Counted from the first letter of the stretch, positions 1 to 9,660 are shown. The stretch: 64,000 nucleotides of DNA from Clostridium puniceum (GCF_002006345.1 NZ_LZZM01000127.1:16309-80308); one strand, 5' to 3'. Notes: a model not told the origin generated them from the letters alone. A program made the numbers and translations.

Positions 1-1
1 T

Positions 2-1291
2 GATGAGAAAAAGGAATTAGTTAATAAAGAAATAAAAGCAATGAAAAGAGGACTGCAAGGCGAAAAAACAGTTGACTTTGAGTTTAGAAATTGTGTTTCA
101 CCATTCATATATTTGCATGATGTAAGAATAGAATATGATGAGCGAACTTCTCAAATTGATTATTTGGTTATAACAAAGAAATATATTTGTGTTATTGAAA
201 CAAAGCAGCTTTTAGGAGATGTAAATATTAATAGTGAAGGAGAATTTGTAAGGGTTTATAAAAATAAAAATGGATATGAAAATAAAGAAGGAATGCTTAG
301 TCCAATTGAACAGAATAGGAAACATGTAAATTTAATAAAGAGAATTCTTAAAGAAGTTTTTGAATGTGAAAATGTACCAGTGAAATCTCTTGTTATAATG
401 GCTAATCCAAAAGCAATAATAAGAAAAAAATATGCATCGGAAGAAATACAAAATCAAATAATAAGAGCCGAAAACTTAGGAAATTATATTGAAAATTTGG
501 ATAACGAATTCAAAAAAGTAGTTTTTAAAGAAGAAACAGCATTTAAAATAGCAGAATACTTTAAAGAAAAGCATACACCTATAAACATAGATTATAGAGC
601 AAAGTTTGGAATAACAGAACAAGATTTTTGTGAGGAAAGCAGCATTGTAGAAAAAGATATTAGTGAAGAACAGAAAATAGATTCTAATGATTTAAACGCT
701 ACAGAAAAACTGAGTGAAGATGGAATAAATCTAGCAATTGAGCTAAGTGAAAGTGATATAGACCTTGCAGAAAAATTAAAACTTTATAGAAATGAAAAAG
801 CTAAAGAAGAAGGTTATAGTGGGTTAAAATATCATTATGTTTTTCCTAGTAGCACAATTAATAATCTCGTAGAAAAGAAACCTCAAACAGTTGAACAATT
901 ACATGATATAAAAGGACTAGGTGAAGTAAAGATTAATAAGTATGGTAATGATATTTTAAAGATTATCCAAGAGTATGTTGCAAATGGAAAGGATACGAAT
1001 GAGAAAAATCATGATGAACTTAATATTCACGGTGAGAAAGAAATAAAAGATCAATTAAAGAAATTCAGAACAGAAACAGCTAAAAAAGAGAAAATAAAAC
1101 CATTTATGGTTTTTAAAGATGAGCAAATTGAGGAATTAATTAAGGTAAAGCCTAAAACGAAAGGTCAGCTTTTAGAAGTAAAGGGTTTTGGTGAAATTAA
1201 AGTTGAGAAATATGGAGAAGGAATTCTTAATGTGTTTAATATAATAGATAAAATTGAATCTTTTTCAGGAAATAATGAAATTGTAAAATAG
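2..1291 (+). CDS. NERD-domain protein with two C-terminal HRDC domains (5' partial)
   Basis: The frame is open to the left edge of the window, so codons before the Met at 41 are probably coding and the true start lies outside. After that Met, residues ~5-120 look like a NERD (nuclease-related) domain: an RGLQGE opening, then DYLVI and VIETKQ, which fit the D...ExK core of this PD-(D/E)xK-like fold. Residues ~240-315 and ~335-405 are two HRDC-like helical repeats, each ending in a Gly-rich KGLGEVK / KGFGEIK helix-hairpin. HRDC domains bind nucleic acid in RecQ-type helicases. The gene ends 21 bp before an McrB-like ATPase and is probably its operon partner. NERD plus HRDC without a helicase core suggests a DNA-targeted nuclease accessory; that role is inference. 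Confidence 0.8.
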   Translation, partial: DEKKELVNKEIKAMKRGLQGEKTVDFEFRNCVSPFIYLHDVRIEYDERTSQIDYLVITKKYICVIETKQLLGDVNINSEGEFVRVYKNKNGYENKEGMLSPIEQNRKHVNLIKRILKEVFECENVPVKSLVIMANPKAIIRKKYASEEIQNQIIRAENLGNYIENLDNEFKKVVFKEETAFKIAEYFKEKHTPINIDYRAKFGITEQDFCEESSIVEKDISEEQKIDSNDLNATEKLSEDGINLAIELSESDIDLAEKLKLYRNEKAKEEGYSGLKYHYVFPSSTINNLVEKKPQTVEQLHDIKGLGEVKINKYGNDILKIIQEYVANGKDTNEKNHDELNIHGEKEIKDQLKKFRTETAKKEKIKPFMVFKDEQIEELIKVKPKTKGQLLEVKGFGEIKVEKYGEGILNVFNIIDKIESFSGNNEIVK

Positions 1292-1312
1292 TTTGATAGG
1301 AAGATTGATGAA

Positions 1313-3046
1313 ATGGAAAAAGAGAGAGCAGATTCATGGAGTAAAATTGAAACAAAAGATTTTAATGCAATAGCAAGAAAAACAGTTGATTATAGTACTT
1401 TCACAAAGGGGACAACCATATCAACCAGATATCATGAAGGATTTCTTAGTAATCTTTCAAGTGAAATAGTGAAAGGGAAACAGATAAAAGTTGTTATAGT
1501 AGTTAACAATATAAAATTTGATGGAGCAATAAGACAACCTAATTTTAAAGAAAGAGATAGTATTGTAATTCAAATTACATTTAAGAAAAAGCTGATAGAA
1601 TACTTATCTAAACAGTTATCAGTTAGTTATAATTACATAATGAAACATAAAGATGAAAATAGTAAGACACAAGTGAAATTACCAGCTGAATATCAAGAAT
1701 ACATGGATTTTTACAAAGGTGAAGAAAAAGACACCTTCATAGTAAAATTAATTAAAAGAGCTGAAGAAGCAATTGATGATGGGGACAATGAAGACTTAGA
1801 GGACAATGATATAGAAGATATTGAAGAGCCTTCAAATGAAACTGAAATAATCTCCAGTTTTGAAGTTGAGCCAACTATAGATTATATCTACAATTACATA
1901 GTAAGCCAAGGTTATACCTATGAAAAATCATTAATTAAAAATCTCTACATATCTCTAAAAACAAAACCTTTTGTAATTCTCTCAGGAATTTCAGGGACAG
2001 GTAAAAGTAAAATAGTAGAATTATTTGCAAAATCTCTTGGAGCTACAGCTGAAAATAAAAGATTTAATTTAGTTCCAGTAAAACCTGATTGGTCAGATAG
2101 TACTGATCTTTTAGGCTTTAGAAATATTGAAGGCAAATTTACGCCTGGAATTATAACTAAGGTTTGTTATGAAGCTATGATGAATCCTGAGCTTCCATAT
2201 TTCATTTGTTTAGATGAAATGAATTTGGCTAGAGTTGAATATTATTTTAGTGACATTTTATCTCTAATGGAAACAAGAAGATTAAATGAAGATAATGAGA
2301 TAATAACTAATACCATTCTTAGTGAAGAGCAGATAGGAAGAGATTCTGTATCTATTAGCACTTATGGAGATGTTTATATCCCTCAAAATTTATATATTAT
2401 AGGCACAGTAAATATGGATGAAACAACCTTTCCATTTAGTAAAAAAGTTCTAGACAGGGCAAATACAATTGAGTTTAATAAAGTTGATTTAAGTTATTCT
2501 TTTGAAGATGATGTTTCAAGTTCTTATAATTCTAATATTAATGAAGAAATTAAAATTTATCATAATGACTTCTTAAAATCAGAATTATTAAAAATTAAGG
2601 ATTGCAAAGAATTTAAAAATACAGCTCAAAAGGTTATAAATGAACTTATTAAAATTAATGATATCCTTGAAAAATATAATTATCATTTTGGATATAGAGT
2701 AAGAGATGAAATAACTTTTTATATGATTTATGCTGCTAAAGACAATGTAATGACCTTTGATGAAGCCTTTGACTTATGCGTAGTTCAAAAGATTCTTCCT
2801 AAAATAAGTGGCAGCAGCAGCGAAGTTTTGGACATGCTTTTTGATATATTTGAATTATTTAATGCTTATAGATTTTCTAATAGAGAATATTTAGAAGAAA
2901 AAGAATTGAAAGAATTAAAAGAAAAAATTACAGCTTCAAATGAAGGTTCTGATAAAATAAATTACAAATTTAAATTAACCAATGAAAAACTTATCTATAT
3001 GATCAGGAGGTTCATAAGAGATGGATTCACAACCTTCTGGCAATAA
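1313..3046 (+). CDS. mcrB: McrB-like AAA+ NTPase of a McrBC-type (type IV) restriction system
   Basis: 577 aa. Residues 1-150 are a variable N-terminal domain of unknown fold, probably the DNA-recognition part. An acidic linker follows at ~153-178. The AAA_5/McrB core has Walker A GISGTGKS (225-232), Walker B ICLDEMN (298-304), a GTVNMDETT motif (364-372) and the DRA arginine-finger region (~381). In McrBC systems the motor hexamer translocates DNA and activates the McrC nuclease at modified sites. The 3' end overlaps the next gene by 26 bp, where AGGAGG (about 3006) serves as its Shine-Dalgarno, so the two are translationally coupled. The family is clear; what modification it recognises, if any, cannot be read. 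Confidence 0.85.
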   Translation: MEKERADSWSKIETKDFNAIARKTVDYSTFTKGTTISTRYHEGFLSNLSSEIVKGKQIKVVIVVNNIKFDGAIRQPNFKERDSIVIQITFKKKLIEYLSKQLSVSYNYIMKHKDENSKTQVKLPAEYQEYMDFYKGEEKDTFIVKLIKRAEEAIDDGDNEDLEDNDIEDIEEPSNETEIISSFEVEPTIDYIYNYIVSQGYTYEKSLIKNLYISLKTKPFVILSGISGTGKSKIVELFAKSLGATAENKRFNLVPVKPDWSDSTDLLGFRNIEGKFTPGIITKVCYEAMMNPELPYFICLDEMNLARVEYYFSDILSLMETRRLNEDNEIITNTILSEEQIGRDSVSISTYGDVYIPQNLYIIGTVNMDETTFPFSKKVLDRANTIEFNKVDLSYSFEDDVSSSYNSNINEEIKIYHNDFLKSELLKIKDCKEFKNTAQKVINELIKINDILEKYNYHFGYRVRDEITFYMIYAAKDNVMTFDEAFDLCVVQKILPKISGSSSEVLDMLFDIFELFNAYRFSNREYLEEKELKELKEKITASNEGSDKINYKFKLTNEKLIYMIRRFIRDGFTTFWQ

Positions 3047-5438
3047 TGAACTTATATCCATAGAGACAGCTAATGTTATCTTTGTACTTAAAGGTGAAAG
3101 ATATGGTATAAGTCATGAAGCAATTTTAAAGATAAATCCATTAAATATGGAGTCCCATGAAGCAGATATTGAACATATAAAAGGATTATATCTTAAAGAA
3201 TATTCTAATTATGAAATCATAATTCAAAGCAAAAATAATGCTAATGTAGAGTTTTATCATGAAAACATTAATATAAGAAATAAAGTAACGCCAATAACTT
3301 CAAAATCAAATAACCTAAGTGGTGTAATAAACTTCAAAGGAGATATTGGTGCTACTGATTTTATAATTAATGTTAATAATAAGCCAGAACTTGAAATTAC
3401 CTTAGAAGTATATCCAACTAAGATAAGCTATAAAGAAGATTATAAAGCTATATTAAGAGATGTAAATGAAGAAATATATAATCTGGCTTATGGATTTTTA
3501 GCAAGAACTTATTTATCCTCTGAAATAAATAATAAGAGCAATAATAATGATAGTGAATTTTATAGCATTTTAAATTATGTATTTAATAAACTTAAGAAAT
3601 CCATAGACATAATATTATATAATCCATATCATGAGCTTCAAAAGGATTCTAAGGTAGTTAAATATCATAAAATAAGAAATGCATCTAATGAAACCATTAA
3701 GTATTTAGAAAAAAGACCATATTTAATGGAAAAGCTAAATGATACATATTTGCCTAAAGAAGCATTAATCACAAAGAAAACTGTGACCACTAATACAAAA
3801 GAAAATAGATTCTTAAAGTTTATGTTATTAAAGATAATTGTCAAAATAGATAAGTTTATTTTAAAGTTAAAAAAGCTTAATAACAATGATGCTGAAATAT
3901 TAGAAAGATTATTGAGCTTTAAAAAGGAAATAAATAAGAGAATTAATACTTCAATCTTAAGAAATATCCCAGGTGAATATAATGAAGCAAATCTTTCTTT
4001 AGTATTTTCTATGGGGAATGGGTATAAAGACGTTTATAAATATTATCTTATGCTTCAAAAGGGATTAAGTGTTAATTCAAATGTATTCAGCCTTTCAATG
4101 AAGGAGCTTTCCTTATTATATGAATATTGGTGCTTTATAAAGATAAATTCATTGCTAAAAAGGAAGTACAAATTAGTAAGCTCTGATCTGTTAAAAATAA
4201 ATAAAGATGGAATTACAGTTTCCCTTAAAAAAGGTGTGGAATCCTCTCTTACTTATTGTAATCCACAAACAAATGAAAAATTCAAAATTTACTATAATTC
4301 CAGAAGAAGCTCAAAAACAGTATCACAAAAGCCAGATAATATATTATCCATGCATAAAGAAGGTAGTGTAAAGTCCTATGAATTCATATTTGATGCAAAG
4401 TATAAGATAGATACATCTGAAGAATATATTCAAAGTTATGGAAGTATTGGTCCTAAGGAAGAGGATATTAATACTATGCATAGATATAGGGATGCAATCA
4501 TTTACGATTATAATAAAGATAAATTATTAGAGCGTAAAGATAAAATAAAAAATCCTAGTGAACCTATAAATAATTGCATTTTTGGAGCATTTGTATTGTT
4601 TCCATATGATAATGAAGAAGAATTTAAAAACAATAGATTCTATAAGAGTATAGAAGAAGTTAATATAGGAGCAATACCCTTTTTGCCATCAACTACTAAA
4701 CTCATGGAAGATTTTTTAGATGAAATTATTGAGGAATCTTCTTATTCAAGTTTTGAAAGAGCGATTGAGCCAGTAGGAAAAGAGGAGTATTTGAAAGATG
4801 AATACTTCAGCAGGAGAGAAGTGCTAGTTGGAGCATTAAAAAGTAAGGAGCAGTTAGAAGTAAATCTTAAGCATAACTTTTATCATATACCTGCTAAGAA
4901 AATTAACTTAGCTAAAAATAATATTAAATATGTTGCTCTTTCACAATCTCAAAACTTATTTGGTAGTGATGGTGGTATAGTGTGGTATGGCAAGATTAAG
5001 GATATTCATTTGGTGAAAAGAAATGAGATACTTGAGCTACCGAAGGATGATGAGAGTTTATATTATAAGTTGGAGATTGAAAAGTGGTGCAATCTTGAAA
5101 GCAAAATAAAGATAGATAAGTATCAAGTTCGAAGCTTTATATATACTACTTTTTATCTTCTTATGAATGCAAGTAGCATAACGGAGCTGTGCATTAAAAA
5201 TAAAGAAGAATTTAGACTTTTCTTAGAATTAAAACGATTATATAATGAAATTTCAATAGATGGCCATAATATAATTGGTGCTGAAAGTGGAATTAAGGCT
5301 TTTAATTTAGATGGTATTAATATAGTTGTTAATGATGATAGAATAATGAGTATTGCAGATGAAACTGTAATAAAGGTTTCTAAAGAGGATTTTATAAAGA
5401 AGCCTATAAAAAATATAAAAGAACTTCTTGGAAAATAG
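3021..5438 (+). CDS. mcrC: McrC-like nuclease subunit (DUF2357 / PD-(D/E)xK)
   Basis: 805 aa, longer than E. coli McrC and typical of the DUF2357 branch. The N-terminal ~250 residues are the DUF2357-like part. The nuclease core is around residues 438-462: KPDNIL followed by FDAKYK, with D458 and K460 giving PD...DxK. The C-terminal ~330 residues form a helical/beta extension ending IKELLGK. ATG at 3021 follows AGGAGG with ideal spacing and overlaps the McrB-like gene. The expected role is the DNA-cleaving subunit activated by the upstream ATPase. Two pieces of a second copy lie downstream (6667-6750 and 9324-9605). Confidence 0.85.
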   Translation: MDSQPSGNNELISIETANVIFVLKGERYGISHEAILKINPLNMESHEADIEHIKGLYLKEYSNYEIIIQSKNNANVEFYHENINIRNKVTPITSKSNNLSGVINFKGDIGATDFIINVNNKPELEITLEVYPTKISYKEDYKAILRDVNEEIYNLAYGFLARTYLSSEINNKSNNNDSEFYSILNYVFNKLKKSIDIILYNPYHELQKDSKVVKYHKIRNASNETIKYLEKRPYLMEKLNDTYLPKEALITKKTVTTNTKENRFLKFMLLKIIVKIDKFILKLKKLNNNDAEILERLLSFKKEINKRINTSILRNIPGEYNEANLSLVFSMGNGYKDVYKYYLMLQKGLSVNSNVFSLSMKELSLLYEYWCFIKINSLLKRKYKLVSSDLLKINKDGITVSLKKGVESSLTYCNPQTNEKFKIYYNSRRSSKTVSQKPDNILSMHKEGSVKSYEFIFDAKYKIDTSEEYIQSYGSIGPKEEDINTMHRYRDAIIYDYNKDKLLERKDKIKNPSEPINNCIFGAFVLFPYDNEEEFKNNRFYKSIEEVNIGAIPFLPSTTKLMEDFLDEIIEESSYSSFERAIEPVGKEEYLKDEYFSRREVLVGALKSKEQLEVNLKHNFYHIPAKKINLAKNNIKYVALSQSQNLFGSDGGIVWYGKIKDIHLVKRNEILELPKDDESLYYKLEIEKWCNLESKIKIDKYQVRSFIYTTFYLLMNASSITELCIKNKEEFRLFLELKRLYNEISIDGHNIIGAESGIKAFNLDGINIVVNDDRIMSIADETVIKVSKEDFIKKPIKNIKELLGK

Positions 5439-5449
5439 AAATAAATTGA

Positions 5450-5492
5450 CCAAGTATATTCCTATTGAGATAGAATGTACTCGGTTATTTTT
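5450..5492 (+). terminator. Rho-independent terminator of the mcrBC operon
   Basis: An imperfect ~12-bp stem (CCAAGTATATTC with GAATGTACTCGG, one mismatch and G-U pairing) is followed by a T-rich run. It begins 11 bp after the mcrC stop. The same terminator, diverged but still foldable, follows the mcrC remnant at about 9617. Confidence 0.75.
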
Positions 5493-5581
5493 TGTTGATG
5501 ATAAGAACTTATGTACGTATGTTATTTGTGGAAGTGGAAATAATTATAAGTATAGACATATGAATTCTTAAATCTAATTTA

Positions 5582-5590
5582 TGCTATAAT
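5582..5590 (+). promoter_or_regulatory. Extended -10 promoter of the DUF1016 gene
   Basis: TGCTATAAT, an extended -10 hexamer, lies ~40 bp before the start codon; no good -35 is apparent. The same TGNTATAAT pattern precedes several other genes in this window. Confidence 0.5.
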
Positions 5591-5628
5591 GGATGGAGAT
5601 ATAATTTGAAAATCAAGAAGGTGCTATC

Positions 5629-6678
5629 ATGTCTAAAGAAATTAAAAATAACTATAATGAATTAACAGTACTTTATCAGAATGTTTCTACATTAATTGAA
5701 AAGACTAAAGAAAAAATATATCACTCTGTAAATTCAGAACTTGTATTATTATATTGGAATATAGGCAAGACTATAAAACAAGATATTATTAAATCTGAAA
5801 GAGCTGTATATGGGGAAAATGTTGTTGAAGCTTTAGCAAAAGAATTATCTGAACAATATGGTAAGGGTTATGGTAAAAGAAATCTGTTTAGAATGATTAA
5901 GTTTTATGAAGCATTTGGAGATTATAAAATTGTGACGACAATGTCGGCACAATTAACTTGGTCACATCTGGTTGAACTTATTTCAATTGAAGATAGTCTA
6001 AAGAGAGAATTTTATGCTACTATGTCCAGCAATGAGAGATGGAGTGTTAGAACTTTAAGAGAAAGAAAGAGTTCAATGATGTATGAAAGAACTGCTATTT
6101 CTAAGAAACCTGATCTTACTATCATTAATGATTTAAAGTTACTTAGAGAAGAGAATAAGATGACTCCTGATTTATTTTTTAAAGATCCTTATGTACTTGA
6201 TTTCTTGGGACTTGAAGATACATATAGCGAGAAAGATTTAGAGAATGCTATATTAGCAGAACTTGAAAAATTTATTCTGGAGATGGGAATTGATTTTGCG
6301 CTTTTAGGGAGACAAAAAAGAATCACAATTGATAATAGAGACTATTACATAGATCTATTATTTTATCATAGAAGAATGAAACGTCTTGTAGTTATAGAGC
6401 TAAAACTAGAAGAATTTAAGCCTGAGCACAAAGGGCAAGTTGAGCTTTACTTAAGGTGGTTAAATAAGTACGAGAAGATGGAAGGTGAAGAAAGCCCACT
6501 TGCATTAATATTATGCGCTGAGAAATCAAATGAGACTATAGAATTGTTAGAATTAGATAATAGTGGTATACATGTGGCACAATACCTTACACAAATGCCA
6601 CCAAAAGAATTATTTGAAGAAAAGCTACATAAAGCTATACAAAGAGCAAAAATGCATCTTGAGCAAAGAAAAATGTGA
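5629..6678 (+). CDS. DUF1016 / YhcG-family PD-(D/E)xK nuclease
   Basis: 349 aa. Residues 10-150 are the helical DUF1016 N-terminal domain (YWNIGKTI, GKGYGKRNLFRM, LTWSHLVELI). Residues ~175-345 are the YhcG-type PD-(D/E)xK domain with D242 in IDLLFYHRR and E257-x-K259 in VVIELK, then QVELYLRW, so the catalytic triad looks complete. Related proteins often sit beside type I or IV restriction genes. It has its own extended -10 promoter and Shine-Dalgarno (AGAAGGTG), so it is transcribed separately from mcrBC. The last few codons and the stop coincide with the start of a sequence copied from mcrC, so the native C-terminus may have been replaced. Confidence 0.85.
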   Translation: MSKEIKNNYNELTVLYQNVSTLIEKTKEKIYHSVNSELVLLYWNIGKTIKQDIIKSERAVYGENVVEALAKELSEQYGKGYGKRNLFRMIKFYEAFGDYKIVTTMSAQLTWSHLVELISIEDSLKREFYATMSSNERWSVRTLRERKSSMMYERTAISKKPDLTIINDLKLLREENKMTPDLFFKDPYVLDFLGLEDTYSEKDLENAILAELEKFILEMGIDFALLGRQKRITIDNRDYYIDLLFYHRRMKRLVVIELKLEEFKPEHKGQVELYLRWLNKYEKMEGEESPLALILCAEKSNETIELLELDNSGIHVAQYLTQMPPKELFEEKLHKAIQRAKMHLEQRKM

Positions 6679-6750
6679 CTATAAATACAAAATAAGATGG
6701 ATTTTTAAGTTTATGTTATTAAAGATAATTGGTAAAATAGATAAGTTTAT
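6667..6750 (+). pseudogene. Internal fragment of a second mcrC copy
   Basis: About 80 bp strongly resemble mcrC positions ~3776-3858, including a shared AAGTTTATGTTATTAAAGAT. It overlaps the DUF1016 stop codon and ends where the Rpn remnant begins. It is not translatable as part of McrC. It is collinear with the larger mcrC remnant at 9324-9605, which implies that one duplicated mcrC was split or deleted. Confidence 0.75.
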
Positions 6751-7431
6751 GAACAGAAAACTATAAATTTATTACTTGAAAGTAAAGGTATCAGACTGGA
6801 TGTTTATATTAAAGATGAGAGTAACACAATTTATAATGTAGAGATGTAACGAGGCAAGCATAAGAATTTACCTAAAAGGCTAAGGTACTATCAAGGAAGC
6901 ATAGATTTAGATTTAATAAGCAAAGGTGAAGATTATAGAAAACTCGCTAAAAGTTATATAATATTTATTTGTACATTTGATTTATTTAATAAAGGCTGTC
7001 ATAAGTATACTTTTGAAAATGTATGCTTAGAAGATAATAGTATAATATTAAATGATGAAGCACAAAAAATAATATTAAATACTAAAGGAATTATGAATGA
7101 TTTAAGTGAAGAATTATTAGAATTTCTAGGTTATGTAGAAGATTCAACGGATAATAAAGTAAAGTATGCTAAAGGAAATCTTGTGAAAACTATACATAAA
7201 AGAGTTCAAGAAGTTAAAAATGATGTTTTAATGGAGGTTGAGTTTATGCACCTATTAAAAGAGTGCGAAGCGCAATTCGGAACTTATAAATTGTTAGAAA
7301 GAGATAGAGAGAAAATTGAAGAAGGCGAAAAAAGAAAGGCATTAGAGATGTTAAAAGATAATGAACCGATAGAAAAAATAATTAAATATTCAAAACTTAG
7401 CAGGGAAGAAATATTAAAAATCAAAATATAA
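6751..7431 (+). pseudogene. Rpn-family (PD-(D/E)xK transposase-like) nuclease, truncated and broken
   Basis: From ~6781 the +1 frame reads SKGIRLDVYIKDESN..YNVEM, then TAA (6847-6849) where this family has Gln, then RGKHKNLPKRLRYYQGS. It continues in frame to an intact 112-codon tail (7093-7431) ending in KAIEML-type helical repeats. This is the body of an Rpn/YhgA recombination-promoting nuclease. The N-terminal part is missing, and a frame change seems to occur around 6770-6781. The last 112 codons could still be translated, but without the catalytic N-terminus. An Rpn-like N-terminal scrap lies at 9909-9983, on the far side of the SWIM gene. Confidence 0.75.
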
Positions 7432-7466
7432 AAATGTTGTTAATAATGAGTATTGCATTACCAGTA

Positions 7467-7502
7467 GGCAGTCTATCGCTAGAAATGATAGATTGCCTTT
7501 TT
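7467..7502 (+). terminator. Rho-independent terminator
   Basis: An 11-bp stem GGCAGTCTATC / GATAGATTGCC with a 9-nt loop is followed by TTTTTC. It closes the Rpn remnant. Confidence 0.85.
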
Positions 7503-7525
7503 CAAATTATATTATACAAATTTAT

Positions 7526-7533
7526 GCTATAAT
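7526..7533 (+). promoter_or_regulatory. Extended -10 promoter of the first SWIM gene
   Basis: TGCTATAAT begins at about 7525, 75 bp before the start codon. The -35 is weak. Confidence 0.45.
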
Positions 7534-7608
7534 AATGGAAATAAAAGTGAATAGAATAGTTCAGATTTTTTGCAACAGCACAAAAAGTAAAATACCAAAG
7601 GAGTTATC

Positions 7609-9312
7609 ATGAATATTAATAATTTTAAGGAATATATAGATAAAACAATTTTAAAAAGAGGTTATGACTATTATACTGATGGAAATATACTTGATACTTG
7701 TAATGAAGGAGATAATACTTACATCTTTGAAGTACAGGGAAGTGAAGACTACCAGGTTGTAGTTCAGCTTGATGATAATGGAGAAATAATTTATTCTGAA
7801 TGTAATTGCCCTTATGATTTTGGACCAATATGTAAGCATGAAGTTGCAGCTTATTTTGAATTGGCTGAACATATGAGCAAGGTTATAAATAATAAAGATG
7901 AAAATGGCAATATTGCTATAAATAATGAAAAAGTAAAAAAGAAAAAGGCTAAGGAGCCAGAAATAAAAGAAGTCTTAAGTAATCTTTCAAAGGAAAAATT
8001 AATAGATATAATATTGGATATAACTCAAAAGGACAGAACCTTGAATAATAGTCTTATTGTCAGGTATTCAAAAGGAAATAGTGAACAGGAAATCAAAAAA
8101 TGTAAGAAGCTAATAGACTCTATTGTGAGAAAGCATTTAGGAAGAGAAGGCTTTATCTCATATAGAGAAGCAGGTTATTTTGTAAGTGATATGGAGGTGC
8201 TATTAGAAAAGATTAGAGAAACAGATAATATAATATTAGCACTTGATATTGCATTTCTAGTAATAGATGAAGGAATAGAGGCTTTTCAATATGCTGATGA
8301 TTCTGATGGTGATATTGGATACTTATTATCAAAAACCATTGATTTAATAGGTGAAGTAATAAGTTATAATGAAGATATAGATATTAATTTAAAGGAAGAG
8401 TTATTTGAGAAACTATTGAGTAAAAGTGAAAGTAAGATTTTTGATGAGTGGACAGATTATAGAATTGACATGTTAGGGGTATGTGCTGAGGTTGCGACTA
8501 CAGAAGCTCTTAGAGACAAACTAAAAATAAAATTAAATTACTTGATTGAGAAAAATTCTAATAATGAGTATATGAAATACAGCAATGAAAGCATGCTTCA
8601 GATATTATTTAATATGGTAAATAAGTATGGTACTAAGGAAGAAGCAGAACAGTTTATAAAAGATAACTTAAAGTTTTCTTCTTTTAGAGAATTATTTATA
8701 AACAAGTATTTTAAAGATAAAAATTATGAAAAAGTTATAGAATTAGCCCTAGAAGGAGAAAAACAGGATAAGAGATTTGCTGGATTAATTTTAAAATGGA
8801 AACAAATAAGATATTCAGCATATAAAGAATCAGCCCTAAAAGATGATCAAAGAAATTTGGCTAAGGAACTTTTGTTTCAAGGAAAATTTGAATATTATAA
8901 AGAGCTTAAAGAATTGGAAGAGGATAAAATAAGTTTTTATAATAATTTAAAACAAGAACTTAAAGTGAAGGAAGACTGGCATTCTAAAAGTATGTTTCTT
9001 CAGATAATATTGGAGGAAAAGGATTTAAATGAAATAATGGCCTATGTAAGAGAGAATCTAACAAGTATCGATAGTTATGCAGAAATTTTAATGGATAAAT
9101 TTAAAGATGAAGTTATAGAAATTTATAAAAAATATATAAAGCTTGAAGCAAGTCGTGCATCCAATAGAAGTCATTATAAAAATGTATGTGCAATAATTAA
9201 AAAATATAAAAGGATTGCAGGAAAGCAAAGTCAAACTCCAATAATAAATGAATTAATAGCTTTGTATAGAAAGAAACCAGCATTTTTAGATGAACTAAGT
9301 AAAATTAAATAA
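7609..9312 (+). CDS. SWIM zinc-finger protein, copy 1
   Basis: 567 aa, ATG after CAAAGGAG. A SWIM zinc finger is visible at C65-x-C67-x7-C75-x-H77 (ECNCPYDFGPICKH). Residues ~85-125 are a Lys/Glu linker. Residues ~120-567 are an all-helical solenoid. The SWIM motif is a nucleic-acid or protein-binding zinc site found in SWIM-type Swi2/Snf2 helicases and as stand-alone proteins; no helicase is adjacent here. A very similar intact paralogue is at 37737-39437. Copy 1 sits between two pieces of a decayed mcrC, so it arrived with, or survived, a rearrangement of the defence island. Function unknown. Confidence 0.8.
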   Translation: MNINNFKEYIDKTILKRGYDYYTDGNILDTCNEGDNTYIFEVQGSEDYQVVVQLDDNGEIIYSECNCPYDFGPICKHEVAAYFELAEHMSKVINNKDENGNIAINNEKVKKKKAKEPEIKEVLSNLSKEKLIDIILDITQKDRTLNNSLIVRYSKGNSEQEIKKCKKLIDSIVRKHLGREGFISYREAGYFVSDMEVLLEKIRETDNIILALDIAFLVIDEGIEAFQYADDSDGDIGYLLSKTIDLIGEVISYNEDIDINLKEELFEKLLSKSESKIFDEWTDYRIDMLGVCAEVATTEALRDKLKIKLNYLIEKNSNNEYMKYSNESMLQILFNMVNKYGTKEEAEQFIKDNLKFSSFRELFINKYFKDKNYEKVIELALEGEKQDKRFAGLILKWKQIRYSAYKESALKDDQRNLAKELLFQGKFEYYKELKELEEDKISFYNNLKQELKVKEDWHSKSMFLQIILEEKDLNEIMAYVRENLTSIDSYAEILMDKFKDEVIEIYKKYIKLEASRASNRSHYKNVCAIIKKYKRIAGKQSQTPIINELIALYRKKPAFLDELSKIK

Positions 9313-9323
9313 AAATAAATTAG

Positions 9324-9605
9324 CTTCTTAATAATGCTGGTAGTATAACTGAATTATGTATTAAAAGTAAAGAAGAGTTTAGGCTGTTTCTAGAACTTAT
9401 AAGGTTTTATAATTATCTTTCAATTGAGGTTGATAGAAATATCAATGTTCAAAGTGGGATTAAGGCTTTTAATTTAGATTGGATAAATATTGTTGTTAAT
9501 GATGATAGTATAATGATTATTGCAGATGAAACTTTAATAAAGGTTTCTAAAGATGATTTTATAAATAAGCCTATAAAAAGTATTAAAGAACTACTTAGAA
9601 AATAG
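9324..9605 (+). pseudogene. 3' end of a second mcrC copy
   Basis: 94 in-frame codons match the last ~94 residues of McrC (SITELCIKxKEEFR, ..GIKAFNLD, IADET.IKVSKxDF, IKELL.K), with no start codon. DNA similarity continues past the stop through the terminator and at least ~60 bp beyond (compare 5439-5550), so a whole gene end was duplicated and not just the coding sequence. Confidence 0.85.
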
Positions 9606-9616
9606 AAATAAATTGA

Positions 9617-9660
9617 CTTGGTATATTCCTAGTAAGATGGAATGTTCTGGGTTATTTTTT
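9617..9660 (+). terminator. Duplicated mcrC terminator
   Basis: The stem CTTGGTATATTCC / GGAATGTTCTGGG, with G-U pairs, is followed by TTATTTTTT. It is a diverged copy of the hairpin at 5450. Confidence 0.65.

Noticed and set aside
6563..6766. 67-codon frame overlapping the DUF1016 3' end
   Set aside because: Shadow of the DUF1016 frame and of the mcrC remnant.
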